Assembly: GCA_963759115.1 (NCBI GenBank)
Contig: CAVWXT010000004.1
Location: forward strand, 137,932-201,931
Length of the DNA: 64,000 bases
Source: CAVWXT01 sp963759115
GTDB taxonomy: Bacteria; Planctomycetota; Planctomycetia; Pirellulales; Thermoguttaceae
Reading direction: 5' to 3'
Each line of letters begins with the position of its first letter. Position 1 is the stretch's first letter. The notes beneath the pieces are model-generated. The model was not told the origin of the DNA, ran no database searches, and was given only the letters and a program-made list of their open reading frames with translations. Of the stretch, positions 45,577-56,556 are shown one piece after another. The translations under genes and the position numbers were made by a program.

Positions 45577-48355
45577 ATGAAACGAACTGCGCAGAAAGTC
45601 ATGCTGTTCCTGGCGTTGTTGTTCGGCCTCGGGACCATCGCTTCGGCCGAGCAAACGGCCTTCCCCATCAAGGTGAGCGAGAACGGGCGATACTTCGTCG
45701 ACCAGAACAACAAGCCCGTGTTCTGGATCGGCACCACGCAATGGGAGCTCTTCCACGGGTACACGCTGGAGGACGCCCGGACCATCATCGAGGAATCCAA
45801 GAAGAACGGCTTTACCTTCATCCAGGTCAAGCTCTTCGGCGGCGGCGACGGCACCGCGCCCAGCGCTTACGGCCAGAAAGCCTTGCTCAACGACGATCCG
45901 CGGACGCCCAACGAGGCGTATTTCAAGAACGTGGACGCCGTGCTCCAGATCGCCCGCGAAAACAACCTCTTCATCCTGCCGGCCATCTACCACCAGCGCT
46001 ACCGCAAGTATCTCACCGTCGACAAGGCGCGGGCGTGGGGCAAGTGGCTGGGCCAACGCTACAAGGACGTTCCCAACATCGTTTGGACCACCACGCCCGA
46101 GCATTCGGAGGCGTTTGTGCCGATCATTCGCGAGTTGGCCGAAGGACTGCGCGAAGGCGACGGGGGGCGCCACATCATGAGTTTCAAGCCCGACCCTTCG
46201 CCCTACTCCTCCAGCTTCCTGCACGACGAGAAGTGGCTGGACTTCGACTCGATCCAGACGTGGAACGCCGTCAAGCTGATCTACCCGATGGTGAACTTCG
46301 ACTACCGGCTCAAACCGGCCAAACCGGTTCTCATGGCCGAAGGGGCCTATGAGGCAGGCTGGGAATATGGCTTCGACGTGACGCCCGTGTGGGTCCGCCG
46401 GCAGGCCTACTACACCTATCTGGCCGGCGCCCACCATGCTTATGGGCACAACGCCAATTGGCGGCTGCTTCCCACGTGGAAGGAAGCGTTGCACGCGCCC
46501 GGCGCGGTTCAGATGGGCGTGCTCCGCAAGATCTTCGAGGCCCTGCCCGAGTGGTGGCTGCTGGTTCCAGACCAATCGGTGTTGACGGCGGGCGGGCGCG
46601 TCAGCGACGCCGCGCTCCCCACCGAATACAAGACCGACAAAGAGCGGAGCGCCTACGTCCGCACCCTCGGCCCGTTCCTCGCGGGCGGACGGCCCGGCGG
46701 CAACGAGTTGCTGCACCTGGCCGCCCGGCACCAGAACGGCAAATGGGCCATGATCTACCTGGCCGACAAAGCCACGGTTCTCCGTCGACCTGAGCAAGAT
46801 CGCCTCGCCGAGCGTCACGGTGTTCTGGGTCGACCCGATCACCGGCGATTCGCGGGCGGTGGGGCAGCAAGCCAATACGGGCGTGAAGTCGTTCACCACG
46901 CCGACCGGATGGGAAGACGCGATCCTGATCTTGGAGGCCAGCGAATTGATGGGCGCCGGCTCACCATCGGCCGCCGCCATGAAACCGGTGGCAAGCATGG
47001 AACCCGTTGCGCCGGCCAAGGGTCCGCTCCGCGTGCATCCGACCAATCATCGCTACTTCACCGACGGCAGCGGCAAGGCCATTCTGCTGACCGGCTCGCA
47101 CACCTGGGCGAACTTCCAGAACAACCGCTACGAAAAGGCCCCCTCGCCGCCCAAGCTCGACTTCGACGCCTACCTGGCCTTCATGCAGCAGCACAACCAC
47201 AACTTCTTCCGGCTGTGGACCTGGCAGAACTCGATCAATCCCAAGGTGAAACAGGGCACCGTCTATTACGACGATCCGATGCCCTACGAGCGGCCTGGCC
47301 CCGAACTGGCCATCGACGGCAAGCCGAAGTTCGACCTCACCCGCTTCAATCAGGCGTATTTTGACCGCATGCGGGCCTTCGTCACGGCCGCCCGCGACAA
47401 GGGGATCTATGCCTCGGTCATGCTCTTCAACGGGTTCAGCATCGAGGGCAAGGGCAACGTCGGCGGCGATGCCTGGCAGGGACACTTCCTCAACCCGCTG
47501 AACAACGTCAACGGGGTCGACGGCGGCGGCGGCAAGCGGGTCCACACGCTCGCCGATCCGGCCATTACGGCCCAGCAGGAAGCCTACATCCGCAAGATCA
47601 TCGACACCGTCAACGACCTGGACAACGTGCTCTACGAGATTACCAATGAGGACAGCGGCGGGCCGGCCAACACCGAGTGGCAGTACCACATGATCCGCTT
47701 CGTCAAGGAGTGTGAGAAGGCGAAACCCAAGCAGCATCCCGTGGGCATGACGGTCCAATACCCGAAGGGTGACGACGCGGTGTTGCACCAAAGTCCCGCC
47801 GATTGGATTTCGCCCGGGCCGAAGCTGCCGACCTCGGACGGCGGCAAGGTGGTGATCAACGACACCGATCACTCCTATTTCTGGATCGGGCTGAAGGCCG
47901 ACGGAGTGCCGGCCCAGCGGGCCTGGGTCTGGAAGAACTTCACGCGGGGATATCAGTGCATCTTCATGGACCCGTATCTCGATCCGGGCAAGGACGTCGG
48001 CCGCAACAATCCCAGCGGCAGCACGCCCGATCCCTATTGGGACCCGTTGCGCGACGCGATGGGCCTCACGCTCGGCTATGCCACGCGGATGAACCTGGCG
48101 GAGATGACTCCGCAAAACAAGTTGGCCTCCACCGAGTTTTGCCTGGCCAATCCGGGGCAGGAGTACCTGGTCTATCTGCCCGAAGGCGGAGAGGTGACGG
48201 TCGATTTGTCAGCCGTCAGCGGCGAATTGGCCGTGGAGTGGATGCGGGCCGTCGATGGAACCACCACCCCGGGCGGCGCCGTTGCCGGCGGGGCCAAACG
48301 GGCGCTCAAGGCCCCCTTCGACGGCGACGCAGTGCTCTATATGCGGAAGAAATGA
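45577..48355 (+). CDS. Two-module secreted glycosidase (frameshifted)
   Basis: About 925 residues. Signal peptide MKRTAQKVMLFLALLFGLGTIASAE. Module 1 (to about residue 465) matches the DUF4038/apiosidase-like type: GRYFVDQNNKPVFWIGTTQWELFHGY, NNLFILPAIYHQRY, PVLMAEGAYEA, YYTYLAGAHHAYGHNANW, and a C-terminal beta domain. Module 2, from LRVHPTNHRYFTDGSGKAILLTGSHTWANF, is a second clan GH-A-like unit with LYEITNEDSGGPANTEWQ (a plausible acid/base Glu) and a C-terminal beta domain ending DGDAVLYMRKK. One frame break near 46784 (extra base; restored SVDLSKIASPSVTVFWVDP). No stop separates the modules. Confidence 0.75.
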
Positions 48356-48410
48356 TCCCATTTTGCGTGTCCAGTTTTGCGTTCCACTTGCATCTTCGGG
48401 GCACCCAATC

Positions 48411-49842
48411 ATGAAGAGCATCCGATTCCAACTCCGGTTCCTGTCGATTGTGCTCCTTGTTTCGGCGGCAATGCCGCTAACTGCTGCAGAGCCAGCCGCG
48501 CCAGCCGCCGGCCCGCTCCGCGTGCATCCCAACAATCACCGCTATTTTGCCGACGCCAGCGGCAAGGCCATCTTCTTGACCGGTTCGCACACCTGGGCGA
48601 ACTTTCAAGAGAATGCCTATGAGAAGCGCCTTCGCCTCCTCCGTTTGACTTTGACGCCTATTTGGCCTTCATGACGAAGCACAATCACAATTTCTTCCGC
48701 TTGTGGGTTTGGGAGAATACCTTCACTCCGAACGTGAGACAGGACACCGTTCATTATGGCCCGCCGATGCCCTACCTGCGGCTGGGACCGGGTTTGGCCC
48801 TCGACGGCAAGCCGAAGTTCGACCTGACCAAGTTCAACCAACCCTATTTCGACCGCATGAGGGCCTTTGTCGCGGCCGCCCGTGACAAGGGAATCTACGC
48901 CTCCGTGATGCTCTTCAATGGATTCAGCATTGAAGCGAAGGGGAACGACGACGGCGACGCCTGGCAGGGACATTACCTCAACGCGAAAAACAACATCAAT
49001 GGACTCGACGGCGGCAGCGGCGGCAAAGTCCACACACTGGCCGATCCGGCCGTCACGGCCGTGCAAGAGGCGTATATTCGCAAAGTCATCGACGTGGTCA
49101 ACGACCTTGACAACGTACTCTATGAGATCACCAACGAGGATACCGGTGGGCCGGCCAACACCGAGTGGCAGTATCACATGATCCGCTTCATCAAGGACTA
49201 TGAAAAGGCCAAACCGAAGCAGCATCCGGTGGGCATGACGGTCCAATATACGAAGGGCAGCGATCTCGTTTTGGAGAAGAGTCCCGCCGATTGGATTTCG
49301 CCGGCGGCAAAGCTGCCCAAGTCCGATGGCGGCAAGGTCGTGATCAACGACACCGATCACTCCTATTATTGGATCGGTTTGAAAAAGGACGGATTGGCGG
49401 CCCAACGGGCCTGGGTGTGGAAGAACGTTACGCGGGGATATCAATGTGCGTTCATGGATCCGTATCTCGATCCGGGCATTCATAAGGGCGCAACTTCCCC
49501 GCCGGCAGCACGCCCGATCCCTATTGGGACATGATCCGCGCGGCGATGGGCCAATCACGCCGCTACGCCATGCGGATGGACCTGGCCGAGACGGCGCCGA
49601 TGGGCGAACTGGCTTCGACGAACTACTGCCTGGCCAATCCGGGGCAGGAGTACTTGGTCTATCTGCCGGATGGCGGAGAAGTGACGGTCGATTTGTCGGC
49701 CGTGAGCGGCGAATTGGCCGTGGAGTGGATGCGGGCCGTCGATGGAACCACCACCCAAAGCGGGGCGGTCGCCGGCGGGGCCAAACGGGCGCTGAAGGCC
49801 CCCTTCGACGGCGACGCGGTGCTCTATCTCCGCAGGAAGTGA
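48411..49842 (+). CDS. Secreted clan GH-A-like glycosidase (two frameshifts)
   Basis: About 475 residues. Signal peptide MKSIRFQLRFLSIVLLVSAAMPLTAAE, then the same domain as module 2 of the previous gene: HPNNHRYFADASGKAIFLTGSHTWANF, MTKHNHNFFRLWVWEN, LYEITNEDTGGPANTEWQ, DTDHSYYWIGL and the C-terminal GGEVTVDLSAVSGELAVEWMRAVDGTTT. Nearly identical over long stretches to module 2, so a recent tandem duplication. Breaks near 48625 (AAGCGCC is missing a G) and near 49493. Substrate unknown. Confidence 0.75.
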
Positions 49843-49904
49843 AAGCGTAGCGGCATGTAGTGTGGTGACTCGATCAGACGGGGAACTATCCGCTTGCGCA
49901 ACGA

Positions 49905-49957
49905 ATAGGCTTTCTGACGCCGAAGGCGGCCGCGCAGCGGCTTTGCAGAAAGCCTAT
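49905..49957. terminator. Hairpin between convergent genes
   Basis: Arms ATAGGCTTTCTG (49905-49916) and CAGAAAGCCTAT (49946-49957) are perfect 12-bp complements with a GC-rich loop that can also pair. It lies between the convergent glycosidase and WD40 genes. There is no run of T, so factor-independent termination is uncertain. Confidence 0.45.
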
Positions 49958-49958
49958 G

Positions 49959-51111
49959 CTAGTGGCTTGCACCAGTCTTCAATACTCCGTCAACGCTCCA
50001 GATCCGAATTGTCTTGTCGCGGCCACCGCTGGCCAGGAGCCTGCCATCAGCCGAAAACGCGAGGCAGAGAATCCCAGCATCGCCCGCCCTGACTTTCGCG
50101 ACCTGCTGGCACGTGTCGACACGCCAGAATCGTACGGTCTTATCAATACTGCCCGATGCCAGGTACTTGCCATCCGGCGAGAAGGCGATCGACGTAACTT
50201 CCGCCGCGTGCCCTTCCAGCTTGCCCACTTGCTTTCCGTCCTCCGCATTCCACAGTCGAGGGCGCCGCAATTCTTTGGGAAAAACCTCAGGGTAATCCGA
50301 GCTTGTGGATGCCAGAAGCCGATCGTCGGGCGATCGGGCGATTTGTGTGATCAGCAAATCCAATGGCCCGATCTGGCGAATGAGGCTTCCATCTTCAATG
50401 CGCCAGAAGTTTATGACTCCCTTGCCACGTTGCATCCCCCCGCCAGTCACAAGGGTTTTTCCATCGCGTGTGAATGTGAGCGAAGAGAACCGACTCCTCA
50501 TACTCGCTGAGCGCACCGCGATACCGGAATTGCATTTTGGGGAAGCCGCTGTGCCACGTTTCCGACTCTTTGTGGGAGTATGGAAACTTCTTGAAGTCGT
50601 CGCGTTCCCACACTTCGATGGCCCCACTCTGGCGGAGTTCAGGTTTATCGGTTATTAACCAGCCGCCGCCCGGACGCTCCGCCCCTGTCGCCAATCGAGC
50701 ACCATCGGAAGAGAAGGCTACCGCCGATGGCTCCTGGATATAAGCCATGGGCATCGAATAGAGCGGCTTTCGACTCCCGACATCCCAAATCACAACCCGA
50801 GCAACATGTGACGAGTGCAGGCCGCCGCATGTTGCTGCAATAAGATGCCCGTCGGGGGAGAAGGCTGCCGATCTTCCGTTAGGCTCCGCGCCAGCAAGCG
50901 TCGCGAGCAACTTCCCTTCGGCTGTCTCCCAGAGACGAACCGTCCGGTCCCTTCCGGCGGAGACGAGAGTCCTGTTGTCCGGGGAGAAGGCGACGCAAGC
51001 GACGCTGTCGGTGTGGCCCCTAAGGACGACCGACTCTTGGGCGCTCGCGAGACTCCACCAAAGCAATGCGACCAGCAGCGGTGCCAATGTGAACGTGTGG
51101 TGGTCAGCCAT
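49959..51111 (-). CDS. Secreted WD40-repeat protein (frameshifted)
   Basis: About 384 residues. Signal peptide MADHHTFTLAPLLVALLWWSLASAQ, followed by WD40 blades with the usual 'GH...V..VAFSPDN...L.SAGRDRTVRLWE' pattern: the first blade near residue 31, then AAFSPDGHLIAATCGG, VAFSSDGARLATGAER, and after a frame change near 50500, LTFTRDGKTLVTGGG, LEGHAAEVTSIAFSPDGKYLASGSIDKTVRFW and LAFSADGRLLASGGRDKTIRIW. About six or seven blades, enough for a propeller. Likely a protein-interaction scaffold outside the cytoplasm. Confidence 0.8.
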
Positions 51112-51829
51112 TGCGGATACTCCAGGGGCGGCTAGCAAAGTTTTAGCGCACCGAATGTCAACAAGAACGGCTATACTGGAAATGCGGGGTGTCATGGCTA
51201 AACTTCACCATGCCCCAGGAATCAATCCTACACCCTCTCCGGGTGGCGATGCAACCCCGAGAAACGCACCTCACTGATTAGCGCCCGCAACCGTGAATCA
51301 CTATACTGGGCACGTTGGCCGGATATGTCAGACGAACCGAGGATTTCGACGGCCCTAGTCCTCCGGGCCGTTCTTGGGCTCGGCGTCACCTTTGTCTTCT
51401 TGTCGCGTTCGCTACCGGTTGGTTCCCGGCATCTGGTAGTGCCGGCGGCCGGCAAAAAAACCGCGGCGGTCGCACGAGACCCCTGCAATGGGGTCCCGTG
51501 CGCCGCCGGAACCAAGGAGGCAGAAGCCTCGAATTTCTTCGCTCACCCGCCGCCGCGTTTCTTTCCGCCGCGGGCGGCACGTTCCGACATGGAAGTCACG
51601 AACTCGGCCTTCGTGACCTTGTTTTCATCCGCTTGTGATTGAACCCCAGAAACACGCCCAGGTATCGCGGCGGGGCGGCGATCGGCTGCCGCTGCGGTTC
51701 TGCTTCGCTTTGAGGCCCCACGGCACGAAATATTGGCACCCCCCAATGTAGTGGAATACTGTTCGCCATCCGTGACATCGGTTATGCTATTCACCTGAGC
51801 TTCGTTGGCCTTTTTGACGGAGGGATGCC
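51112..51829. other. Intergenic region with little structure
   Basis: About 700 bp without a convincing gene. It contains a hairpin GCACGAGACCCC-TGCAAT-GGGGTCCCGTGC near 51471-51500. On the minus strand around 51550-51640 a fragment reads ADENKVTKAEFVTSM, which resembles half of an EF-hand; it has no start or complete domain and may be a relic. Confidence 0.4.
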
Positions 51830-52802
51830 ATGCACTGCGGAATGCCGATTCTGGCCGTCGCTAGCCCGTTGCCGTGGTTGGTCGTCGTGTTGGCGGGGAT
51901 CGTGCTGGCAGCCATCGCGGCGGCCATCGTGATCAATTATGGAGGCATCTGGTTTCGGGCCTACATGTCGAGCGCCAACGTCAGCTTGCTGAGCCTGATC
52001 GGCATGAGCTTTCGCCGGGTCGACACCCGCACCATCGTGCAGGGGAAGATCATGTCGGTGCAGGCGGGCATCGGCAAGGAGGCGCTCACCGGCATCAGCA
52101 CCCGGCGACTTGGAGGCCCACTACCTGGCCGGCGGCAGCGTGCCCAAAGTGATCAAGGCGATCATCGCCGCCCATCGCGCCGACATCGACCTGGATTTTG
52201 ACCGCGCCGCGGCCATCGACCTGGCCGGCCGCGACGTGCTCGACGCCGTCCAGACCAGCGTCTATCCCAAAGTGATCGACTGCCCCGATCCCAAGCGGTC
52301 CGCCCGCACGACCCTCAGCGCCATCGCCCGCAACGGCGTGGAACTCAAGGTCCGCGCCCGGGTGACGGTGCGGACGAACATCGAGCAGTTGATCGGCGGG
52401 GCCACCGAGGAGACGATCATCGCCCGCGTCGGCGAAGGCATCATCACCGCCATCGGATCCTCCGACAGCCACTTGCAGGTGATGGAGAATCCCGACCGGA
52501 TCTCCAAGGCCGTGTTCGAGCGCGGGCTCGACGCGCAGACCGCCTTCCAGATCGTTTCCATCGACATTGCCGACATCGACGTGGGCCAGAACATCGGCGC
52601 CCGGCTCCAGGCCGACCAGGCCGAGGCCGACACCCGCGTCGCCCGGGCGAGGGCCGAACAGCGCCGAGCCTTGGCCACGGCCCGCGAGCAGGAGATGCGG
52701 GCCCAAGTCGCCCGCAACCGTGCCCAAGTGGTGTTGGCCGAGGCCGAGGTGCCGCTGGCCATGGCCGCTGCCTTCCGGGAAGGCAACCTCGCCGTCAAGT
52801 AG
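51830..52802 (+). CDS. floA: Flotillin-like protein FloA (frameshifted)
   Basis: About 324 residues, the usual length. A membrane segment (LPWLVVVLAGIVLAAIAAAIVIN) at the N-terminus, then VSLLSLIGMSFRRVDTRTIVQ, LEAHYLAGGSVPKVIKAIIAAHRADIDLDF, AAAIDLAGRDVLDAVQTSVYPKVID, and the C-terminal coiled coil (LQADQAEADTRVARARAEQRR... LAEAEVPLAMAAAFREG). FloA proteins organise functional membrane microdomains. The frame break is at about 52104 (an extra G in CCCGGCGAC). ATG 51830 has GGAGGG upstream. Confidence 0.93.
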
Positions 52803-52920
52803 GAATGATGAATGCGGAATGATGATTGATGAATACCCGGCATGTCTCATTCATCATTCTTCTCAATCAGCATTCATCGTCTTTTCACTTTCCACTTTCC
52901 ACTGACCACCGACCACTCTC

Positions 52921-55054
52921 ATGGCCATCGACGCCTATTCGCATTGTCCCGGCGGCACGGGCAAGAAAATCAAGTTTTGTTGCGGCGATTTCCTCGCCGA
53001 GCTGCAAAAGATCGATCGCATGGTCGAGGGCGAGCAATTCCTCGCCTGTCTGAAACACATCGATCATCTGCTGGCGCAAGAGCCGGGCGCGATCGGGCCT
53101 GCTTGCTGGCCACAAAATGCGAGTTGCTGCGCGCCACCGACCAGCAAGAGGCGGCCCGCGCCACGGCGGCCGCATTCCTGGCCAAGCATCCCGAGAACCA
53201 AATCGCCCTGGTCGAGGCGGCGATGATCGCGGCCCCGAAAGATGCCCGCGGGGCGATGGGGCTGCTCCAGCGGGCGTTGCGCGCCGCCGGCGGCGCACTG
53301 GCGGGCCGTACCTATCAGGCGATCGGGTTCGTGGCCGGGGCCTTGCTCCGTGCGGGCTATCCCATGCCGGCCCGCGTGCTGTTGCAGTTGCAGTGCGACG
53401 TGGCCGAGGAGGACGACCGATCGGTGCAACTGCTCTCCGCGATGAGCCAGGCAGGCGACATTCCGCTGCTGCTGCGCGACAATGCGCGGACAGCGACCTG
53501 CCCGGACGACGCCCCGTGGAAGGACCGCTTCAGCGAGGCCGTGCAGCCCCTGGGCATGGTCGACTGGCAAACTGCCGCCGAGCGGTTTACGGCCTTGGCC
53601 GCCGACGCCCCCGATGCGACGGCCGTCTGGCAGAATCTGGCCGTCCTCCGCGGCTGGCTGGCCGACAACCCCGGCTGCATCGACGCCCTGCGCCGCTACG
53701 CCTCGCTGCGGGCCCGTGAGCCGGGTGGACTGGAAGACGCCGTCGAGGCCGAGGCCACGGCCATGTTCCTCGCCGCCGACCCGCTGGGCGACCGGCAGAA
53801 GATGCTCACGCTGGTTTGGACGGTCAAGGACGTCGACGCGGCCCAGGAGGCGTTCTGTCGGCGCCGCGGTTGCGGCCGCTGCCCTTCGACCCCGCGCAAT
53901 TCAGAGACGACCAGACGCCCCCGCCCAAGGCGGCTTACTCGCTGTTGGATCGCGCGGTGCCGGAATCGGCCGAAGGGCTGAGTCTCGAAACCATGCCGCG
54001 GCGGTTCGGCCAGGCCCTCTTGTTTGGCCGGCAGACCGACCGCGAGGCCCGCTTCGAAGTGCTGGACGTGTCGGCCGATGAGCTTTCGGCGGTGATCGAA
54101 CTGGTGCGCGAAGTGGCCGGAGCGGCCCTCGCGCCGCAAGCCAAGCAGGAAGTGGTCGGCGAGTGGTCGGCCACTCAGAAACTGCTCCGCGCCGCGTGGC
54201 AGCCGCCGCAGGGCGTCACGCCCGCGCAAGCCCGCGGGCTGCTTTCCGAGCACCTCCGCGACGTGGTCCTCAACCGATGGCCCAATCTGAAGCTGGGAGT
54301 GCTCGACGGCCGCTCGCCGCGGGAGGCGGCCGGCGACGAGAGCCGCCGCGCCCGCGTGATGGCGGCGATCATGGTGCTGGAACACTGGTGCGAGCAGTCC
54401 GCCGGGCAACTCGACTTCAACGAACTGCGCGCCCGGCTTGGTCTGCCCGTGCTCGATCCGATCGATCCGCGGCAGCAGTCGATGATGGGGACGCCGATGG
54501 TGCGGCTCGGGCGGGTGGCAGTGGAAGGGCTTTCCGATGAGGATCTGGTGGCGGCCTATTACCGTGCCGGCGCTTTCGCGATTCGGCCGGCCCAGCGGAA
54601 GTTCGCCCTGGCCGTCATCAACCGTCCCAGCCTCTCGGGCAGCGACGAGCAGAGCCGCGCCTACGCCACATTGGCCCGAATGGAAGAGGACTTGCCTCAG
54701 GCGCTGTCATACATTGAACAGGGGCGCCGCGCGTCGGAGGCGAGCAAGGCGTCCAACGCCTCGTGGGACCTGATGGAGTTGTCGCTCCGCTTTGCCCAGC
54801 GCGACGGTGAGCAAGCGATGCGGCTGATCGACCACCTACAGAAGCGTCACATCAATGAGCGCGGCGTGGGCGAGGCCCTGACGCGCATGTTGATCGACGT
54901 GGGCCTGCTTAATCCAGACGGTACGCCGGCTATCGGGCCGGAAGGCGCGGGACTGGAGACGTCCGAAGTCGAAGAGCCGGAGGCTGAACCGAGCAAGCTC
55001 TGGACGCCCGACAGCGCCCAGGGCGGCGGTGGAAAGCTTTGGACGCCGGAATAG
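52921..55054 (+). CDS. SEC-C-motif protein with helical repeats (two frameshifts)
   Basis: About 710 residues. The N-terminus carries a SEC-C-like zinc motif, HCPGGTGKKIKFCCGDF, though the second cysteine of the usual CPCGSGKK is a glycine. Tetratricopeptide-like helices follow (DQQEAARATAAAFLAKHPENQIALVEAAMIA, PDATAVWQNLAVLRGWLADNPGCIDALRRYASL, EDLPQALSYIEQGRRASE). Frame breaks near 53100 and 53855 link the three parts. The C-terminus repeats KLWTPDS/KLWTPE. SEC-C motifs bind ribosomes or other proteins; the role here is unknown. Confidence 0.65.
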
Positions 55055-55100
55055 GATAATGTTACACTGGTAGCGAGGCCCTTCACGAGGAGAAATGGCC

Positions 55101-55424
55101 ATGTCTACGGTGGAATACGCCCACATCACGATTGGCGCCGACGGCGTGCCGATGCTGGCGGGCACGCGCATCAAGGTCGTGGAGATCGTGCGGGACCATC
55201 TTGCGCACGGCTCCGACGCCCAGGAAATCCACCGCGAGTTTCCCTATCTGAGTCTCGGTCAAATCCATAGTGTCTTGGCGTACTACTACGACCATCAGGA
55301 CGAGATGGATGCCGACATTGCCGAACGCATGCGGAAGGCCGAGGAGTTCCGGGGGAAATTCGAGGCGATGTCGGGCCCGTCGCCGCTGAGACTGAAGCTC
55401 AAAGCCAAGGGCCTGCTGCCGTGA
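55101..55424 (+). CDS. DUF433-family antitoxin-like protein
   Basis: A 107-residue protein: ITIGADGVPMLAGTRIKVVEIVRDHLAHGSDAQEIHREFPYLSLGQIHSVLAYYYDHQDEMDADI. This is the DUF433 (VapB45-like) winged-helix fold, including the 'G.P...GTRI.V..I' block. Such proteins normally pair with a DUF5615 PIN-like toxin encoded directly downstream. The ATG at 55101 has GAGGAG at suitable distance; 55095 is an alternative. The TGA stop overlaps a GTG that begins only a ten-codon remnant, so the toxin appears lost. Confidence 0.8.
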   Translation: MSTVEYAHITIGADGVPMLAGTRIKVVEIVRDHLAHGSDAQEIHREFPYLSLGQIHSVLAYYYDHQDEMDADIAERMRKAEEFRGKFEAMSGPSPLRLKLKAKGLLP

Positions 55425-55453
55425 GCGTCGCGCTCCTCATCCGGTACGACTGA
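55421..55453 (+). pseudogene. Remnant of a DUF433-associated toxin
   Basis: GTG (55421) overlaps the antitoxin stop as GTGA, a common arrangement in these operons. The frame reads VSVALLIRYD and stops. The start of DUF5615-type toxins (Mx-x-x-L-L-x-D-x) is similar, but ten residues are too few to be sure. Confidence 0.3.
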
Positions 55454-55529
55454 CGGGGCAATAGTTTCGCAGACGTCTTATGCAGTACCAATCACGCCGT
55501 TCCGATCGTTGGACGGGTCAATCTCGTTG

Positions 55530-56129
55530 ATGTTGGGCGGACATGTAGTGAGCGAAAGGCAACCGGACGTCCTTGAACGGATGGCACGAGCCTACTCGGC
55601 GTTCCTCGGGAAAATGCCGTGGGACATTGCGTTAGTCAGAGATGGGGCTCGGGAAGGGCTGACCAAGTTCTTGTCGAACGCATACCTCCGCTCCTTTCCG
55701 GGGCGTCGCAAGTACGAGCTAACGCAATTGATTTCCCCAGAGGCACGCGACCGCATCATCAAGGCCCGCGTCAATGCGGGGGTCGTCGCTGGGCTCGTGT
55801 TCGAGCACGTCGTCCCGAAGCACGAACTCATCCAAAAGCCCTGTGAGGACCTGGCTGAAAGGGGCGAACTGACACCAGAGTACGTTCTGTCCAAGCTCCG
55901 GCAATATTGGCTTCTTGCTATGGTCACAAAGGAAGAAGACCAAGAGCTACGGGAGAGGATGCCTGCGGGATGTTATGACGAAGACCTTCTCGCCAGATAC
56001 ACGAAGAAGCACATCGAGCTAATAACGAACCCGTTCATGGTTCCCGGAGTGCCCAACGAGGTGCTCAAAGGCGTAGCGAGGTGGGCAATCAACGGCGCGA
56101 CGAACTCTAGCACACATCCTTCACCCTGA
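55530..56129 (+). CDS. Hypothetical protein, 199 residues
   Basis: Reads MLGGHVVSERQPDVLERMARAYSAFLGKMPWDIALVRDGAREGLTKFL, then SPEARDRIIKARVNAGVVAGLVFEHVVPKHELIQKPCEDLAERG and CYDEDLLARYTKKHIELITNPF. Mostly helical and charged, cytoplasmic, with no motif I recognise. Codon usage seems somewhat less GC-rich than neighbours, and it sits between two toxin-antitoxin-type loci, which suggests acquired DNA. TTG 55509 is an alternative start. Confidence 0.5.
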   Translation: MLGGHVVSERQPDVLERMARAYSAFLGKMPWDIALVRDGAREGLTKFLSNAYLRSFPGRRKYELTQLISPEARDRIIKARVNAGVVAGLVFEHVVPKHELIQKPCEDLAERGELTPEYVLSKLRQYWLLAMVTKEEDQELRERMPAGCYDEDLLARYTKKHIELITNPFMVPGVPNEVLKGVARWAINGATNSSTHPSP

Positions 56130-56208
56130 TTGACTCCCGAAGGCGCTTCCGCCAGGGAAAGTGGCACCCCATGCCGCCCGGCGGGCTCGGCCGCGCCCCC
56201 AGCAAGGA

Positions 56209-56556
56209 TCAGCGAAGCCCCAATGCCTCCTTGAGACACTCATCGATTCGATCCATCGTTTCCCGCGAAAGCTCCCCGATGACGCGAAGGATATCCTGTT
56301 GGCGGATCGTGATGAGATTCGAACAGTTCACAATGGAACTCTTGTGCAATCCCGACGCGACGAAATCAGGGTGCCCTTGGTCGATCTGGAATTGCGCCGG
56401 CTCACCGGCGCGACGGAGGTTCCCTGTAATCAGGGCCACGATCGTATTCTTCATCCGCGAATTGTCACGATCGTTCTGCACTACCAGCGCCGGGCGGATC
56501 TTCTCGCTGGGGTTGTAGACCGAGAAGTCCACGATGACCACATCGCCGCGCTTCAT
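56209..56556 (-). CDS. MazF/PemK-family toxin
   Basis: A 115-residue endoribonuclease-like toxin: MKRGDVVIVDFSVYNPSEKIRPALVVQNDRDN (the 'RGDVVxVDF...KxRPALVVQND' signature), MKNTIVALITGNLRRAGEP, and SIVNCSNLITIRQQDILRVIGELSRETMDRIDECLKEALGL. The conserved Arg in KIRPAL and Thr in VALITGN match the active site of the fold. Its ATG overlaps the antitoxin gene's TGA by 4 bp. MazF-type toxins cleave mRNA at short sequences. Confidence 0.9.
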   Translation of the reverse strand: MKRGDVVIVDFSVYNPSEKIRPALVVQNDRDNSRMKNTIVALITGNLRRAGEPAQFQIDQGHPDFVASGLHKSSIVNCSNLITIRQQDILRVIGELSRETMDRIDECLKEALGLR

